Counted from the first letter of the stretch, positions 38,967 through 50,464 are shown. The stretch is DNA of 64,000 bases from Pleomorphomonas carboxyditropha (GCF_002770725.1 NZ_NQVN01000007.1:124001-188000); one strand, 5' to 3'. Numbers and translations: made by a program. The notes: generated by a model not told the origin, from the letters alone.

Positions 38967-39233
38967 ATGGCCAATACGTCGTCGGCCAAGAAGGCGACCC
39001 GCAAGATCGCGGCTCGCACCGAAGTGAACAAGGCTCGCCGCAGCCGCATGCGGTCCTTCGTGCGCAAGTTCGAGGAAGCCGTCGCTTCCGGCGACAAGAC
39101 GGCCGCCACCGAGGCCTTCAAGGCCGTCGAGCCGGAGCTCATGCGGGCGGCGACCAAGGGTATCGTTCACAAGAACACGGCGTCGCGCAAGGTGTCGCGC
39201 CTGGCCGCCCGCCTGAAGTCGATCGGCGCCTGA
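38967..39233 (+). CDS. rpsT: 30S ribosomal protein S20
   Basis: S20 binds 16S rRNA during early 30S assembly. The 88-residue, Lys/Arg/Ala-rich protein reads [20 protein letters not shown] and contains [20 protein letters not shown], the family end. ATG at 38967 gives the standard N terminus, with GAGAAAGG upstream. It is followed 56 bp later by a strong terminator. rpsT just upstream of dnaA is a recurrent order in Rhizobiales. Confidence 0.96.
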   Translation: MANTSSAKKATRKIAARTEVNKARRSRMRSFVRKFEEAVASGDKTAATEAFKAVEPELMRAATKGIVHKNTASRKVSRLAARLKSIGA

Positions 39234-39847
39234 TGCCGGACGCCTGGCGGCGTCGGAGAGGCCTTCGTTTCGTCAAGACAAGTCCATCGGGGCCTGGCTT
39301 TTAGCCGGGCCCTTTTGCTTTTCCGGCTCGTACGGTCCGGTCGAAATGACCGCCGGGATCCGGGAGTCGGATGGCAAATTTATTCGTTAAAAAACAAAGG
39401 GTTGGTTATACGTCGGTTTCAGGCTGCGCAGAATCCGCGGCGGCGGAAACGAAAACGCGGCTAAGCAATGGCGGGCCAGCCGGCGTACGACCAAATAGGG
39501 TTTGGCCGTATGGGGTGGCGCAAATCTTTGAATCCCCTAGGGTTCGCCGATCGCTTTTCGGGGGGTGTCCTCGCCGGTAAAAAGCGGGTTAACGACATAG
39601 GAAGATTCGGCTCTTGCTCCCCCCTTGGGGCCTGTGTATGGTCAACCCGATTGAAGCGAGCGAGCCAAGCACTCGCTTATGAAAGTAAATTAAAGCAGGG
39701 GGCTAGCCGTCGGTAATTCTTTAGGTGCGATGGCCGAGGCAAGTAGCCAACTTAATCCAGAAAGGCAATTCGGGCATATATGCGCATTTTGCGCATGGAT
39801 TTGTTTTGTCTTTTCTGTTTGGTTCTTTATGGGGTGGTGGGGCAATC
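39234..39847. other. Gene-poor, AT-richer region upstream of the rhodanese and dnaA genes
   Basis: 614 bp without a supportable gene. After the rpsT terminator it becomes clearly AT-richer than the rest of the window, especially 39370-39415 and 39660-39840. It holds four GANTC methylation sites (39364, 39431, 39530, 39604), the perfect palindrome GCATATATGC (39774-39783) and a nearby TGCGCA direct repeat. I found no consensus DnaA boxes (TTATCCACA), so an origin is possible but unproven; promoters for the rhodanese and dnaA genes are expected here. Confidence 0.55.
39290..39316 (+). terminator. Rho-independent terminator of rpsT
   Basis: A 10-bp stem (GGGCCTGGCT with AGCCGGGCCC, one G-T pair; arms 39290-39299 and 39303-39312) with a 3-base loop, followed by TTTTGCTTTT. 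Confidence 0.88.
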
Positions 39848-40303
39848 TTGGTTTCGGGGTCATTCAACGAAGGTCCGGGCTATGCGGGGGACGTCGGTGT
39901 GCGCGACGCGTGGGAGGCGCTTGCCGCCGACCCTCGTGCCGTGCTGATCGACGTCCGGACGGTGGCGGAATGGAACTTCGTCGGTCTTCCCGATCTTGAG
40001 AGCATCGGCAAGCGCGTGCTGCTCGTCGAGTGGCAGCGCTTTCCGGATATGGCCGTCAATCCGGCTTTCGCCGACGAGCTCGGGGAGGCGCTTGCCGACC
40101 TTGGCGTCGGCGCGGACGCTCCGCTCTATTTCATCTGTCGGTCGGGAGCGCGCAGTCGGTCTGCGGCGACCGTGGCAACAGCCGGCGGCTTCACGCGGGC
40201 TTTTAATGTGGCAGGCGGTTTCGAGGGGGCGCTCGGTCCGGATCGACACAGGGGATGTGTCGACGGCTGGAAGGCGAGCGGCTTGCCCTGGATCCAGAGT
40301 TGA
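39848..40303 (+). CDS. Rhodanese-like domain protein
   Basis: A 151-residue single rhodanese domain: VLIDVRTVAEWNFVGLPDL and the active-site loop FICRSGARSRSAATV, with Cys as the sulfur/phosphate-binding nucleophile and CRSGARS loop size typical of sulfurtransferases. The start is uncertain. TTG at 39848 with GGTGGGG just upstream gives the N terminus expected for close relatives (VSGSFNEGPGYAGDV). The frame stays open to 39725, but that extension is encoded by AT-rich DNA and is probably untranslated. It precedes dnaA, with 382 bp between. Confidence 0.82.
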   Translation: MVSGSFNEGPGYAGDVGVRDAWEALAADPRAVLIDVRTVAEWNFVGLPDLESIGKRVLLVEWQRFPDMAVNPAFADELGEALADLGVGADAPLYFICRSGARSRSAATVATAGGFTRAFNVAGGFEGALGPDRHRGCVDGWKASGLPWIQS

Positions 40304-40685
40304 CCCGATGCGTTGGACAAACGCGGCTTTACGGCCGGCGCGGTGCGCGCGGATCGGGAGACCTGCCACGCTGACCACAATCTGAGATCCGGAGGGCTGC
40401 GGCTCCGGTGGATGACGGGCTTCTGTCTGTCATGAGTGTTGCCGTCGGCCTTGCGGCCGAAAAAAACTTGATGGGACGTCTCCTCGTAAGGGATGAACGT
40501 CCTGTCCTCGCCGGCGGAGATGGCGGTATGATGGGCGTGTCCCGGAAGCCGCCGCTCAAGGCTGGCAGGCAAGAGTGAATTGGTCCGGTCGTCGCTTCGG
40601 GACGGCCGGCGGAGGGCGCTCCTGGCGGAAGCGCTCTTCGGATGGAAGACCTGGTAGCTGGTATTTTTTGGATGGAGGCCGAGAT
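40304..40685. other. Intergenic region upstream of dnaA
   Basis: 382 bp between the rhodanese stop and the dnaA ATG. It contains a small hairpin TCGGCC-TTGC-GGCCGA followed by seven A residues near 40453-40474, and the dnaA ribosome site GGAGG at 40673-40678. I see no consensus DnaA boxes, no CtrA box and no credible small gene. Confidence 0.55.
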
Positions 40686-42149
40686 ATGTTGGAAGCGGAA
40701 GCCTGCGGCGTCGCCGGAGCGGCAGTTGGTCATGCCGATGCCTGGATGCGCGTTCGTGGCCGCCTCAAGGCCGATCTTGGCGACGAGGTGTTCTCCTGCT
40801 GGTTTGCCGGCATGAACGTCGAGCAGATCGAGGGCGGCACCGTCTGGCTTTCGGTGCCGAGCCGCTTCCTGAAGACCTGGATCTCCACCCACTATCGCGA
40901 CAAGCTCGCCGCCCTCTGGCAGGCCGAGGGGCCTGCCTATCGCAAGGTCGAAGTGTCGGTCCGCTCGGCCATGCGGGCCAAGGTCGAGGCGCCCAGCCGT
41001 TTCGCGACGCCGGAAGCCGCTCGCCAAGCCAGCGTGCCGGCGCCGCGCGTCGTCTCTCCGGTCCGTCCTGTTGCCGATGCCGCTTCCGCCCGGCTGTTCG
41101 ACGACATCTCCTCGCCGCTCGATCCGCGCTACACCTTCGACAATTTCGTCGAAGGCGCCTCCAACCGCCTGGCGCTGGCCGCCGCCCGCCAGGTCGCCGA
41201 CGGTTCGGCCTCCGGCGTCAAGTTCAATCCGCTCTACATCCATTCTTCGGTCGGCCAGGGCAAGACGCACCTCCTGCAGGCGCTCACCCATCACCTCAAG
41301 GCCGAGCATCCGGAAATGCGGGCGCTCTATCTGACGGCCGAGCATTTCATGTACCGCTTCGTGCAGTCGCTGCAGACCCAGTCGGCCCTCGCCTTCAAGG
41401 AAGCGCTCCGCACCATCGATCTGCTGGTCATCGACGACATGCAGTTCCTGCACGGCAAGCAGATCCAGCAGGAATTCTGCCACACGGTGAACACGCTGAT
41501 CGACGGCGCCCGGCAGGTCATCGTCGCCGCCGACCGGCCGCCGGTCGAGCTGGAAACCATGGACGAACGCGTCCGTTCGCGCCTTTCCGGCGGCCTCCTG
41601 ATCGAGATCGGCGCCCCCGATGCGGCGCTGCGCCGTTCGATCGTCGAGCGCCGTATCGCCCTTACCGCCCAGCACATGCCCGGCTTCTCGGTTCCCGACG
41701 ATGTCATCGACTTCATCGTTCGCAACGTTACCACCTCGGGTCGCGACCTCGAGGGCGCGGTGACGCGCCTCGCCGGCCACAACCAACTGACCGGCCTGAC
41801 CCTGTCGCTGGCCATGGCCGAGACGACGCTGAAGGACCTCATCCGCGTCACCGATACCCGCCGGGTCAAGATCGAGGACATCCAGCGCGTCGTTTCCAAG
41901 CACTACAACGTTTCCAAGCAGGACCTGTTGTCGTCGCGCCGCACCCGTTCGATCGTCTGGCCGCGCCAGATCGCCATGTATCTCGCCAAATCGCTGACGC
42001 TGCGCTCCCTGCCGGAGATCGGCCGGCGCTTCGGCGGCCGCGATCACACCACCGTCCTGCATGCGGTGCGCAAGGTCGAGGAGATGATCGGTTCCGACGA
42101 GGCGCTGACCCAGGAGATCGAGGTCCTGAAGCGCATGCTCGAGGCCTGA
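40686..42149 (+). CDS. dnaA: Chromosomal replication initiator DnaA
   Basis: DnaA binds DnaA boxes and melts the origin in its ATP form. The 487-residue product has domain I (WMRVRGRLKADLGDEVFSCW), a short linker, and an AAA+ domain III with Walker A SSVGQGKTHLLQA near residue 190 and Walker B LLVIDDMQFLHGK near 248. Domain IV has the DNA-binding signature GRRFGGRDHTTVLHAVRKVE near 447-466. ATG at 40686 has GGAGG eight bases upstream; the longer frame to 40575 is not DnaA-like. It begins the conserved dnaA-dnaN-recF-gyrB order. Confidence 0.95.
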   Translation: MLEAEACGVAGAAVGHADAWMRVRGRLKADLGDEVFSCWFAGMNVEQIEGGTVWLSVPSRFLKTWISTHYRDKLAALWQAEGPAYRKVEVSVRSAMRAKVEAPSRFATPEAARQASVPAPRVVSPVRPVADAASARLFDDISSPLDPRYTFDNFVEGASNRLALAAARQVADGSASGVKFNPLYIHSSVGQGKTHLLQALTHHLKAEHPEMRALYLTAEHFMYRFVQSLQTQSALAFKEALRTIDLLVIDDMQFLHGKQIQQEFCHTVNTLIDGARQVIVAADRPPVELETMDERVRSRLSGGLLIEIGAPDAALRRSIVERRIALTAQHMPGFSVPDDVIDFIVRNVTTSGRDLEGAVTRLAGHNQLTGLTLSLAMAETTLKDLIRVTDTRRVKIEDIQRVVSKHYNVSKQDLLSSRRTRSIVWPRQIAMYLAKSLTLRSLPEIGRRFGGRDHTTVLHAVRKVEEMIGSDEALTQEIEVLKRMLEA

Positions 42150-42367
42150 AGCCGCAGCGGAAACGAAAAACGCCGGCGAAAACCCGTTCGGTCAACGGCT
42201 TGCCGGCTTGCGGAAATCGGCAGTTGCCGTAATGTGCTTTTCCCTGCGGTCGCCACCTTGGCGGCGACGGGGAGAAACGGCCTCGGGCGCCAGATTTTCC
42301 GGAGGCCGCGTCGGTCGCGCTCAGCGCGGCGACTTGGGCGCGGCAGCCACGACAGACGGGTTTTTCC

Positions 42368-43486
42368 ATGCGCGTTACGCTGGAGCGGTCGCACCTCCTT
42401 GCCTCCCTCACCCACGTCCACCGCGTCGTCGAGCGTCGGAACACCATTCCGATTCTCTCCAACGTGCTGATCCGGACCGACGACGGCCAGCTCAAGCTGA
42501 AGGCGACCGACCTCGATCTCGAGGCGCAGGAAACGGTGCCGGCGATCGTCGAGCGTCCCGGCGCCACCACGGTGCCGGCGCACATGTTCTACGACATCGT
42601 GCGCAAGCTGCCCGAGGGATCGCAGGTCTCCCTCGAGGCGTCGGCCGACGGCGCCACGCTGGCCATTTCCTCCGGCCGCTCGCGCTTCGCGCTGCAGATG
42701 CTGCCGGAGAGTGACTTCCCCGACATCACCGTCGGCGACCTCAGCCATTCCTTCACGCTGGAAGCCGGCGACCTCAAGCGGCTGATCGACCGGACGCAGT
42801 TCGCCATCTCCAACGAGGAGATCCGCTACTATCTGAACGGCATCTTCCTGCACACCGTCGACGGCCCCGAGGGGCCGCTGTTCCGCGCCGTCGCCACCGA
42901 CGGCCATCGCCTCGCCCGCGCCGACATCGCCGCGCCGAACGGTTCCGAGGGCATGCCCGGCATCATCGTGCCCCGCAAGACGGTGGGCGAGATCCAGCGC
43001 CTCATCGAGGACCCCAAGGCCGAGCTCAAGGTCGAGCTGTCGGATGCCAAGATTCGCCTCACGGTCGGCAACGTGGTGCTGACGTCCAAGCTGATCGACG
43101 GCACCTTCCCCGACTATGGCCGGGTGATCCCGCAGGGCAACGACAAGGAGCTCAGGGTCGACAAGTCCGAATTCGCCGAGGCCGTCGATCGCGTCTCGAC
43201 CATTTCCTCCGAGCGCGGCCGCGCGGTGAAGCTGGCGCTTGCCGAGGGGCGCATGGTGCTCACCGTCGTCAACCCGGATTCGGGCACGGCCACCGAGGAG
43301 GTGATGGTCGACTATGGCGACACGCCGCTCGAGATCGGCTTCAACGCCCGCTATCTTCTCGATATCGCCGGCCAGCTCACCTCGGAGACGGCGCTGTTCC
43401 ACCTCGCCGACGCCGGCTCGCCGACGCTGATCCAGGATGCCGGAGACGACGCCACGCTCTATGTGCTGATGCCGATGCGGGTGTGA
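42368..43486 (+). CDS. dnaN: DNA polymerase III beta sliding clamp
   Basis: DnaN forms the dimeric ring that tethers polymerase III. The 372-residue product shows the three clamp subdomains: RVTLERSHLLASLTHVHRVV, TDGHRLARADI in the middle, and the C-terminal LYVLMPMRV end expected for the clamp tail. It is 218 bp downstream of dnaA. recF follows within 20 bp or overlaps, depending on start choice. Confidence 0.96.
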   Translation: MRVTLERSHLLASLTHVHRVVERRNTIPILSNVLIRTDDGQLKLKATDLDLEAQETVPAIVERPGATTVPAHMFYDIVRKLPEGSQVSLEASADGATLAISSGRSRFALQMLPESDFPDITVGDLSHSFTLEAGDLKRLIDRTQFAISNEEIRYYLNGIFLHTVDGPEGPLFRAVATDGHRLARADIAAPNGSEGMPGIIVPRKTVGEIQRLIEDPKAELKVELSDAKIRLTVGNVVLTSKLIDGTFPDYGRVIPQGNDKELRVDKSEFAEAVDRVSTISSERGRAVKLALAEGRMVLTVVNPDSGTATEEVMVDYGDTPLEIGFNARYLLDIAGQLTSETALFHLADAGSPTLIQDAGDDATLYVLMPMRV

Positions 43487-43506
43487 CCGCCACTTGCTGG
43501 AATGCC

Positions 43507-44658
43507 ATGACCGAATCCCGTCCGGAGGCGAAGGTGCGCGTGAGCCACCTTCGCCTCAGCGATTTCCGCAACCATGCCGATCTCGCGCTCGACTTCGCGG
43601 GCCGGTCGGTGGTGCTCATCGGCCAGAACGGCGTCGGCAAGACCAACGTGCTCGAGGCGCTGTCCCTGCTCGCCCCCGGCCGTGGCTTTCGCCGGGCGAC
43701 GCTCGCCGAGATGGCCCGGCTCGGCGGTTCCGGCGGCTTTTCCGTGCTGGCCGGTGTTGAGGGCGCTTTCGGGGCGGTGCGGATCGGCACCGGCGCGGTT
43801 CCCGGCGAGCCGGGCCGGCGGATCCTCGTCGACGGCGAACCGCAGAAGGCAAGCGAACGGCTTTCCGACCATCTGCGCCTCATCTGGCTCGTTCCGGCCA
43901 TGGACGGCCTGTTCACCGGCGCGGCGGCGGACCGCCGCCGCTTCCTCGACCGCCTGGTGCTGGCGGTCGACCCGGCGCATGGCCGGCGCGTTTCGGCCTA
44001 CGAGCAGGCGGTCGCCTCCCGCAACCGCCTGCTGGAGGGGCGCGAAGCCGACGTGGTCTGGCTTGACGCCCTCGAAACCGAGATCGCCGCCACCGGCGTC
44101 GCCGTTGCCGCCGCCCGCCGCGAGACGGTGCATTGCCTCGCCCGGCTGATCGAGACGCGCCCCGATGGCGATGGCGCTTTCCCGCGCGCCGCCGTCCAAC
44201 TGACCGGCGAGGTCGATACGGCGCTCGACGGCGCGGCGGCGGCCGATGTCGAGGACTGGCTGCGGGCCGACCTCAGGGCCGGCCGCTCGCGCGACCGGGC
44301 GGCCGGCCGCACGCTCGTCGGCCCTCATCGCTCCGACCTGTCGGTCCGCCATGCCGAAAAGGACATGCCCGCCTCGGCCTCCTCGACCGGCGAGCAGAAG
44401 GCACTGCTCACCGGCCTGGTGCTGGCCCAGGCGGCACTGGTCACCGAGCTGACCGGCAACCCGCCGGTGCTGCTGCTCGACGAGGTGGCCGCCCACCTCG
44501 ATGCCCGCCGGCGACGGGCGCTGGTCGACCTCATCGCCGCGCTCGGCGTCCAGGCCTTCATGACCGGCACCGACATCGCCCCTTTCGAGGGCTTTTCGAA
44601 CGAGGCGGAAATCATCGCGATTCCCGATGTCGCAGCGCCGGATTCCGGGGAATTCTGA
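43507..44658 (+). CDS. recF: DNA replication and repair protein RecF
   Basis: RecF is an SMC-like ATPase that helps RecA loading at gapped DNA. The 383-residue product has Walker A LIGQNGVGKTNVLEALSLL near the N terminus, the ABC signature region TGEQKALLTGLVLAQAALV and Walker B VLLLDEVAAHLD. The ATG at 43507 is chosen over a GTG at 43483 that overlaps the dnaN stop; both are possible because neither has a strong ribosome site. Confidence 0.93.
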   Translation: MTESRPEAKVRVSHLRLSDFRNHADLALDFAGRSVVLIGQNGVGKTNVLEALSLLAPGRGFRRATLAEMARLGGSGGFSVLAGVEGAFGAVRIGTGAVPGEPGRRILVDGEPQKASERLSDHLRLIWLVPAMDGLFTGAAADRRRFLDRLVLAVDPAHGRRVSAYEQAVASRNRLLEGREADVVWLDALETEIAATGVAVAAARRETVHCLARLIETRPDGDGAFPRAAVQLTGEVDTALDGAAAADVEDWLRADLRAGRSRDRAAGRTLVGPHRSDLSVRHAEKDMPASASSTGEQKALLTGLVLAQAALVTELTGNPPVLLLDEVAAHLDARRRRALVDLIAALGVQAFMTGTDIAPFEGFSNEAEIIAIPDVAAPDSGEF

Positions 44659-44746
44659 GAGTGATTCGCCGCATTTCCACCCGATTGCCGGGCCATGGTG
44701 CGGCCGCTGCCGCTCCGCCGGGATGAATCCCCGATAAGAGCATTGA

Positions 44747-47281
<2,535 letters not shown>

Positions 47282-47285
47282 TATT

Positions 47286-47316
47286 CTCGCCCGGTTCGCC
47301 TGCCGGACCGGGCGAG
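47286..47316. terminator. Bidirectional hairpin between gyrB and the DUF429 gene
   Basis: CTCGCCCGGT (47286-47295) and ACCGGGCGAG (47307-47316) are perfect 10-bp arms around an 11-base loop, between the convergent gyrB and DUF429 genes. It lacks a clear U-tract on either strand, so termination efficiency is uncertain. Confidence 0.55.
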
Positions 47317-47321
47317 CCGGG

Positions 47322-48119
47322 TCAGCGGCCGGCGCTTCCGCCGAACGGCACCCATACCGCCGACGCCGCGTCGCCGTAAGGCCGCGCCCGGCCGTCGAGC
47401 GCCATGGCGCCGGCATGCGCGGCGACGACGGCGTCGAGGCGGTCCTCGAAGGCCTTGAGGCGGCGGCCGCGTGCCTCGGACGGGGGCAAAGGAAGAAGGG
47501 CGGAGCTGCCGGCAAGCGTGCCGTCGAGGGCGGCGACGATAGTTGACCACACCCCGGAAAGACGCCGCCGCCGCTCGGCGAGCGGCAGGCCCGGCCAATA
47601 ACGGCCGGTGCGGCTGATCTTGTATTCGAGACGCCTTGCCGCGCCGGTGAGCTCGATCAGCGCAGGGTGCGGATAGATCTCGATGCGGCACGGCGGCCGG
47701 ATATCGAGCGTCGCGAGCGGATAGCCCGCCTCGGAAAGCCCCGATTCCAGCGCGCGTCCGACGGCTCCGGGGCGGTCGACGGTTGGCGAGTGGGTGCCGG
47801 CGCCCCGGCCCGCATAGGCGCGGTTGACGGCATTGTCGGCGGCCCGGCGCGCGACGATCGGCGCATCCATCATCGGCATGTCCACGGCGACGAGGTCGGG
47901 CGCCCGCCCGGCGAGACGGGCGGCGGCGGCGATCAGCGCCGCCGGACCGGATCCTTGGCCGGCGTCCGAGAGAGCGATGAAGTCTTCGAAGGAGGCGGCG
48001 ACGGCGAGCAGGCGCCAGACGCCGCTGGCTCCGGCCGCCAGCGCCACGCCGCTCGGGTTGGCCGCTGTCCAGGCGGCATCGATGCCCAGCACGATCTTCT
48101 CAGGTGGGGAAGCCGACAT
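47322..48119 (-). CDS. DUF429 family predicted nuclease
   Basis: A 265-residue DUF429 protein, predicted to adopt an RNase H-like fold. Visible landmarks are KIVLGIDAAWTAANPSGVAL at the N terminus (acidic residue on the first strand), LVAVDMPMMDAPIVARRAAD, and RIEIYPHPALIELTG followed by an RLEYKI-type stretch. No characterised function. It overlaps the end of the upstream small membrane-protein gene by 20 bp on the same strand, so both are likely translated from one mRNA. Confidence 0.82.
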   Translation of the reverse strand: MSASPPEKIVLGIDAAWTAANPSGVALAAGASGVWRLLAVAASFEDFIALSDAGQGSGPAALIAAAARLAGRAPDLVAVDMPMMDAPIVARRAADNAVNRAYAGRGAGTHSPTVDRPGAVGRALESGLSEAGYPLATLDIRPPCRIEIYPHPALIELTGAARRLEYKISRTGRYWPGLPLAERRRRLSGVWSTIVAALDGTLAGSSALLPLPPSEARGRRLKAFEDRLDAVVAAHAGAMALDGRARPYGDAASAVWVPFGGSAGR

Positions 48120-48432
48120 GATGCCTCGTCGGGCGCGGCAGCCGGCGGGCGCCGGCCAGCATCAGGAAGATGCCGGAAATGCCCGCGACGGCCAGCGTCG
48201 GCCAGGCGAGCACCGCCGAGCCCCACTCGGCCCAGGCCGCCTCGCCGACGAGCGGCTTCAACACCGCCTCGATGCGGTCCACGAAATCGGGGGCGATGAG
48301 GGCGAGACTTCCCGATAGCGGCGTCATCACCACCGCGTCGGCGGCAATCGACGAGATGCCGTCGGAAATCAAAGCCACCACGCCGATGGCGAACAGCCCC
48401 AGCCCCAGCACACGCGCAACAAAGGACAACAT
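48100..48432 (-). CDS. Small two-helix membrane protein of unknown function
   Basis: A 110-residue protein with two hydrophobic segments, FVARVLGLGLFAIGVVALIS (near the N terminus) and VLAWPTLAVAGISGIFLMLA (near the C terminus), and an Arg-rich C-terminal tail. Similar small membrane proteins occur in Rhizobiales without known function. ATG at 48432 has GGGGAG upstream; the longer frame to 48639 is not protein-like. Its 3' end overlaps the DUF429 start. Confidence 0.72.
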   Translation of the reverse strand: MLSFVARVLGLGLFAIGVVALISDGISSIAADAVVMTPLSGSLALIAPDFVDRIEAVLKPLVGEAAWAEWGSAVLAWPTLAVAGISGIFLMLAGARRLPRPTRHHVGFPT

Positions 48433-48642
48433 ACGACGTGCTCCCCGCCCGGACACAAGGAACATCTTGCGGCTTTCGCGTCTTCCGTGCAACGTCGACG
48501 ATGAGCATTTATCGTAATTTTCAAGTTTTTTCAGCCTTCGGTTCCACTCGGCAACCGAGACAGCTATCATCCGCAGCCACGCCTGGAGAGAATCATGCCG
48601 GGAGCCACGGCATCTCTCTTCGCCCTCTGGGAGCCTCACCTG

Positions 48643-49164
48643 ATGCGCATCATCGCCACCGCCTCCGTCGTTTCCGTCCTCGCGCTCGCCGCCTGCAGCA
48701 GCTACGCGCCGCCGCCGCCGCGCATCGCGCCGCTGGCGCCGCAGCCGGTCAATCCCGTGGCGAGCCAGGCGTTGCCGGCCCCGGTGGCGCCGGCGATGCC
48801 GCAGCCGACGACCGACATGGCCATGGGCCAGCCGACGGGCCCGGCGGTCGCGCCGGTCAATCCGGCGGTTGCCGCCGATGTGCGCAAGGCCGACCTGATC
48901 GGCGGCTGGACGCTCGCCTCGGCCGGCGAGACCTGCCAGCTCTCCATGAATCTTACTACTTGGAGTGGTGGCTACCGCGCCTCGACGCGCGGCTGCGTAT
49001 CCGACGAGCTGAAGGCGATCGGTGCCTGGGACGTGGCCGGCAAGGAAATTCTGCTGAAGGATGCCTCCGGCGCCGTGGTCGCCCGTCTCTACGCCGCGGC
49101 TCCCAACCGCTATTCCGGCCAGACCGACGTCAGCAAGCGCGGCGTGCAGTTCTTCCGCAGCTGA
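48643..49164 (+). CDS. Omp19/Inh-like outer-membrane lipoprotein
   Basis: A 173-residue predicted lipoprotein. The signal peptide (MRIIATASVVSVLALAACSS) ends in a lipobox LAAC. A Pro/Ala-rich linker (about 22-75) follows, then a C-terminal beta-barrel-like domain (LIGGWTLASAGETCQLSMNL, TRGCVSDELKAIGAWDV) of the Inh protease-inhibitor/Omp19 type with a Cys pair. In Brucella, Omp19 is an antigenic lipoprotein that inhibits proteases; a similar role here is inferred. The start has GGGAG upstream. zapE follows with a 1-base overlap (TGATG). Confidence 0.85.
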   Translation: MRIIATASVVSVLALAACSSYAPPPPRIAPLAPQPVNPVASQALPAPVAPAMPQPTTDMAMGQPTGPAVAPVNPAVAADVRKADLIGGWTLASAGETCQLSMNLTTWSGGYRASTRGCVSDELKAIGAWDVAGKEILLKDASGAVVARLYAAAPNRYSGQTDVSKRGVQFFRS

Positions 49165-50309
49165 TGGCGGAGACCCCGGCCGGCGCGGTCGCCCTCTGGT
49201 TCGACGGCGAAGTCGCCGCCGGCCGCCTGACGGGCGACGCCGCCCAGCGGCAGGCGGCCCTGGCTTTCGACCGGTTGCTCAAACGGCTCGCCGCCCCGCC
49301 TCCGCGGCGGCGTCTTCTCGGCCTCATTCCGGTGGGGCCGACTCCGGCGGCGCGTGGCCTCTACCTCTGGGGCGGCGTCGGGCGCGGCAAGACGCTGCTG
49401 ATGGACCGCTTCCATGCGGCGGCGCCGGTCGACAGGAAGCGGCGGCAGCATTTCCACGCCTTCATGGCCGACATGCACGACGCCATCGCCGCCGCGCGGC
49501 GGGCCATGGCGGCCGGCGATCCGCGCGACCCCGTGGAGATCGTGGCGCGGACGCTCGCCGACGACGTGCGGCTCCTCTGCTTCGATGAGTTTTCGGTCAC
49601 CGACATCGCCGACGCCATGTTGCTCGGCCGTCTGTTCGGCCGCCTCTTCGACCTCGGCCTGACGCTCGTCGCCACCTCCAACGTCGCCCCCGATCGTCTC
49701 TACTGGAACGGCCTCAACAGGGCGAGCTTCCTGCCCTTCGTCGGCCTCCTGAAGGAACGCTGCGAGATCGTGCATCTCAGGGGCGGCGCCGACCATCGGC
49801 TCGAAGGGCTTTCGGCGGCCGACGTTTATCTCTCGCCGCTCGGTCCGGCCACCGACGCCGCCGCCGACCGCCTGTGGTCTAGCCTTTCCGCCGGTGGCGA
49901 GGAGGCTTGCGATCTTCGCGTCAAGGGGCGGCTCGTCCACGTGGCGCGGGCCGCCGGCCGGCGCGCCCGCTTTACCTTCGAAGAGCTTTGCGACCAGCCG
50001 CTCGGCGCCGCCGACTATCGGGCGATCGCCCGCCGCTTCGACCTGCTGATGGTCACCGGCGTGCCGCGTCTTGCCGCCGGCGAGCGCAACCGGGCGAAAC
50101 GCTTCATCACCCTGGTCGACGTGCTCTACGACGCCGGCCGGGGACTGCTGCTGACGGCCGACGGCGAGCCGGCCGACCTCTATCGCGCCGCCGAGGGCAA
50201 CGAGGCCTTCGAGTTCGCGCGGACGGCGTCGCGGCTCGTCGAGATGCGCACCGAGGCGTGGCTGCACCGGACCGCCGACGGGTCGCGCCAGCAACCGCCG
50301 GCCGCATGA
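49164..50309 (+). CDS. zapE: ZapE/AFG1-like cell-division ATPase
   Basis: ZapE is an AAA-like ATPase that associates with the Z-ring under stress; relatives are the mitochondrial AFG1/LACE1 proteins. The 381-residue product has Walker A GGVGRGKTLLMDRF near residue 70, HAFMADMHD, Walker B LLCFDEFSVTDIADAMLLGR, and TSNVAPDRLYWNGLNRASFL, all typical. Its ATG overlaps the lipoprotein stop. ZapE next to a lipoprotein and upstream of mdh is a common Rhizobiales arrangement. Confidence 0.92.
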   Translation: MAETPAGAVALWFDGEVAAGRLTGDAAQRQAALAFDRLLKRLAAPPPRRRLLGLIPVGPTPAARGLYLWGGVGRGKTLLMDRFHAAAPVDRKRRQHFHAFMADMHDAIAAARRAMAAGDPRDPVEIVARTLADDVRLLCFDEFSVTDIADAMLLGRLFGRLFDLGLTLVATSNVAPDRLYWNGLNRASFLPFVGLLKERCEIVHLRGGADHRLEGLSAADVYLSPLGPATDAAADRLWSSLSAGGEEACDLRVKGRLVHVARAAGRRARFTFEELCDQPLGAADYRAIARRFDLLMVTGVPRLAAGERNRAKRFITLVDVLYDAGRGLLLTADGEPADLYRAAEGNEAFEFARTASRLVEMRTEAWLHRTADGSRQQPPAA

Positions 50310-50450
50310 CGCGAACGTCACCTACCGCGTGAAGAAGAAGTCCGGCAAAGCGGTATCATCTTCGTGAAAAGTTGACTTTCCCCGATAGTCTCGCTTGCAC
50401 GCGAGTCGCGATCATTGTAATTCCATGCCGATCGATTTCGATCTAACTAA

Positions 50451-50464
50451 CCTTTACGTAAAGG
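50451..50464. promoter_or_regulatory. Perfect palindrome in the mdh leader
   Basis: CCTTTACGTAAAGG is a perfect 14-bp palindrome 15 bp upstream of the mdh start, overlapping the start of the purine-rich ribosome site AAGGGAAAGG. It could be an operator or, in RNA, compete with ribosome binding. Upstream, TTGACT at 50372-50377 is a possible -35 but I see no convincing -10. Confidence 0.4.

Noticed and set aside
39234-39847. Classical oriC with DnaA boxes
   Set aside because: I found no TTATCCACA-like boxes with one or no mismatch in 39234-40685, so only a candidate regulatory or origin region is claimed.
40453-40474. Terminator after the rhodanese gene (TCGGCC-TTGC-GGCCGA)
   Set aside because: On the plus strand the hairpin is followed by A residues, and on the minus strand the T run precedes the stem, so it does not fit an intrinsic terminator on either strand.
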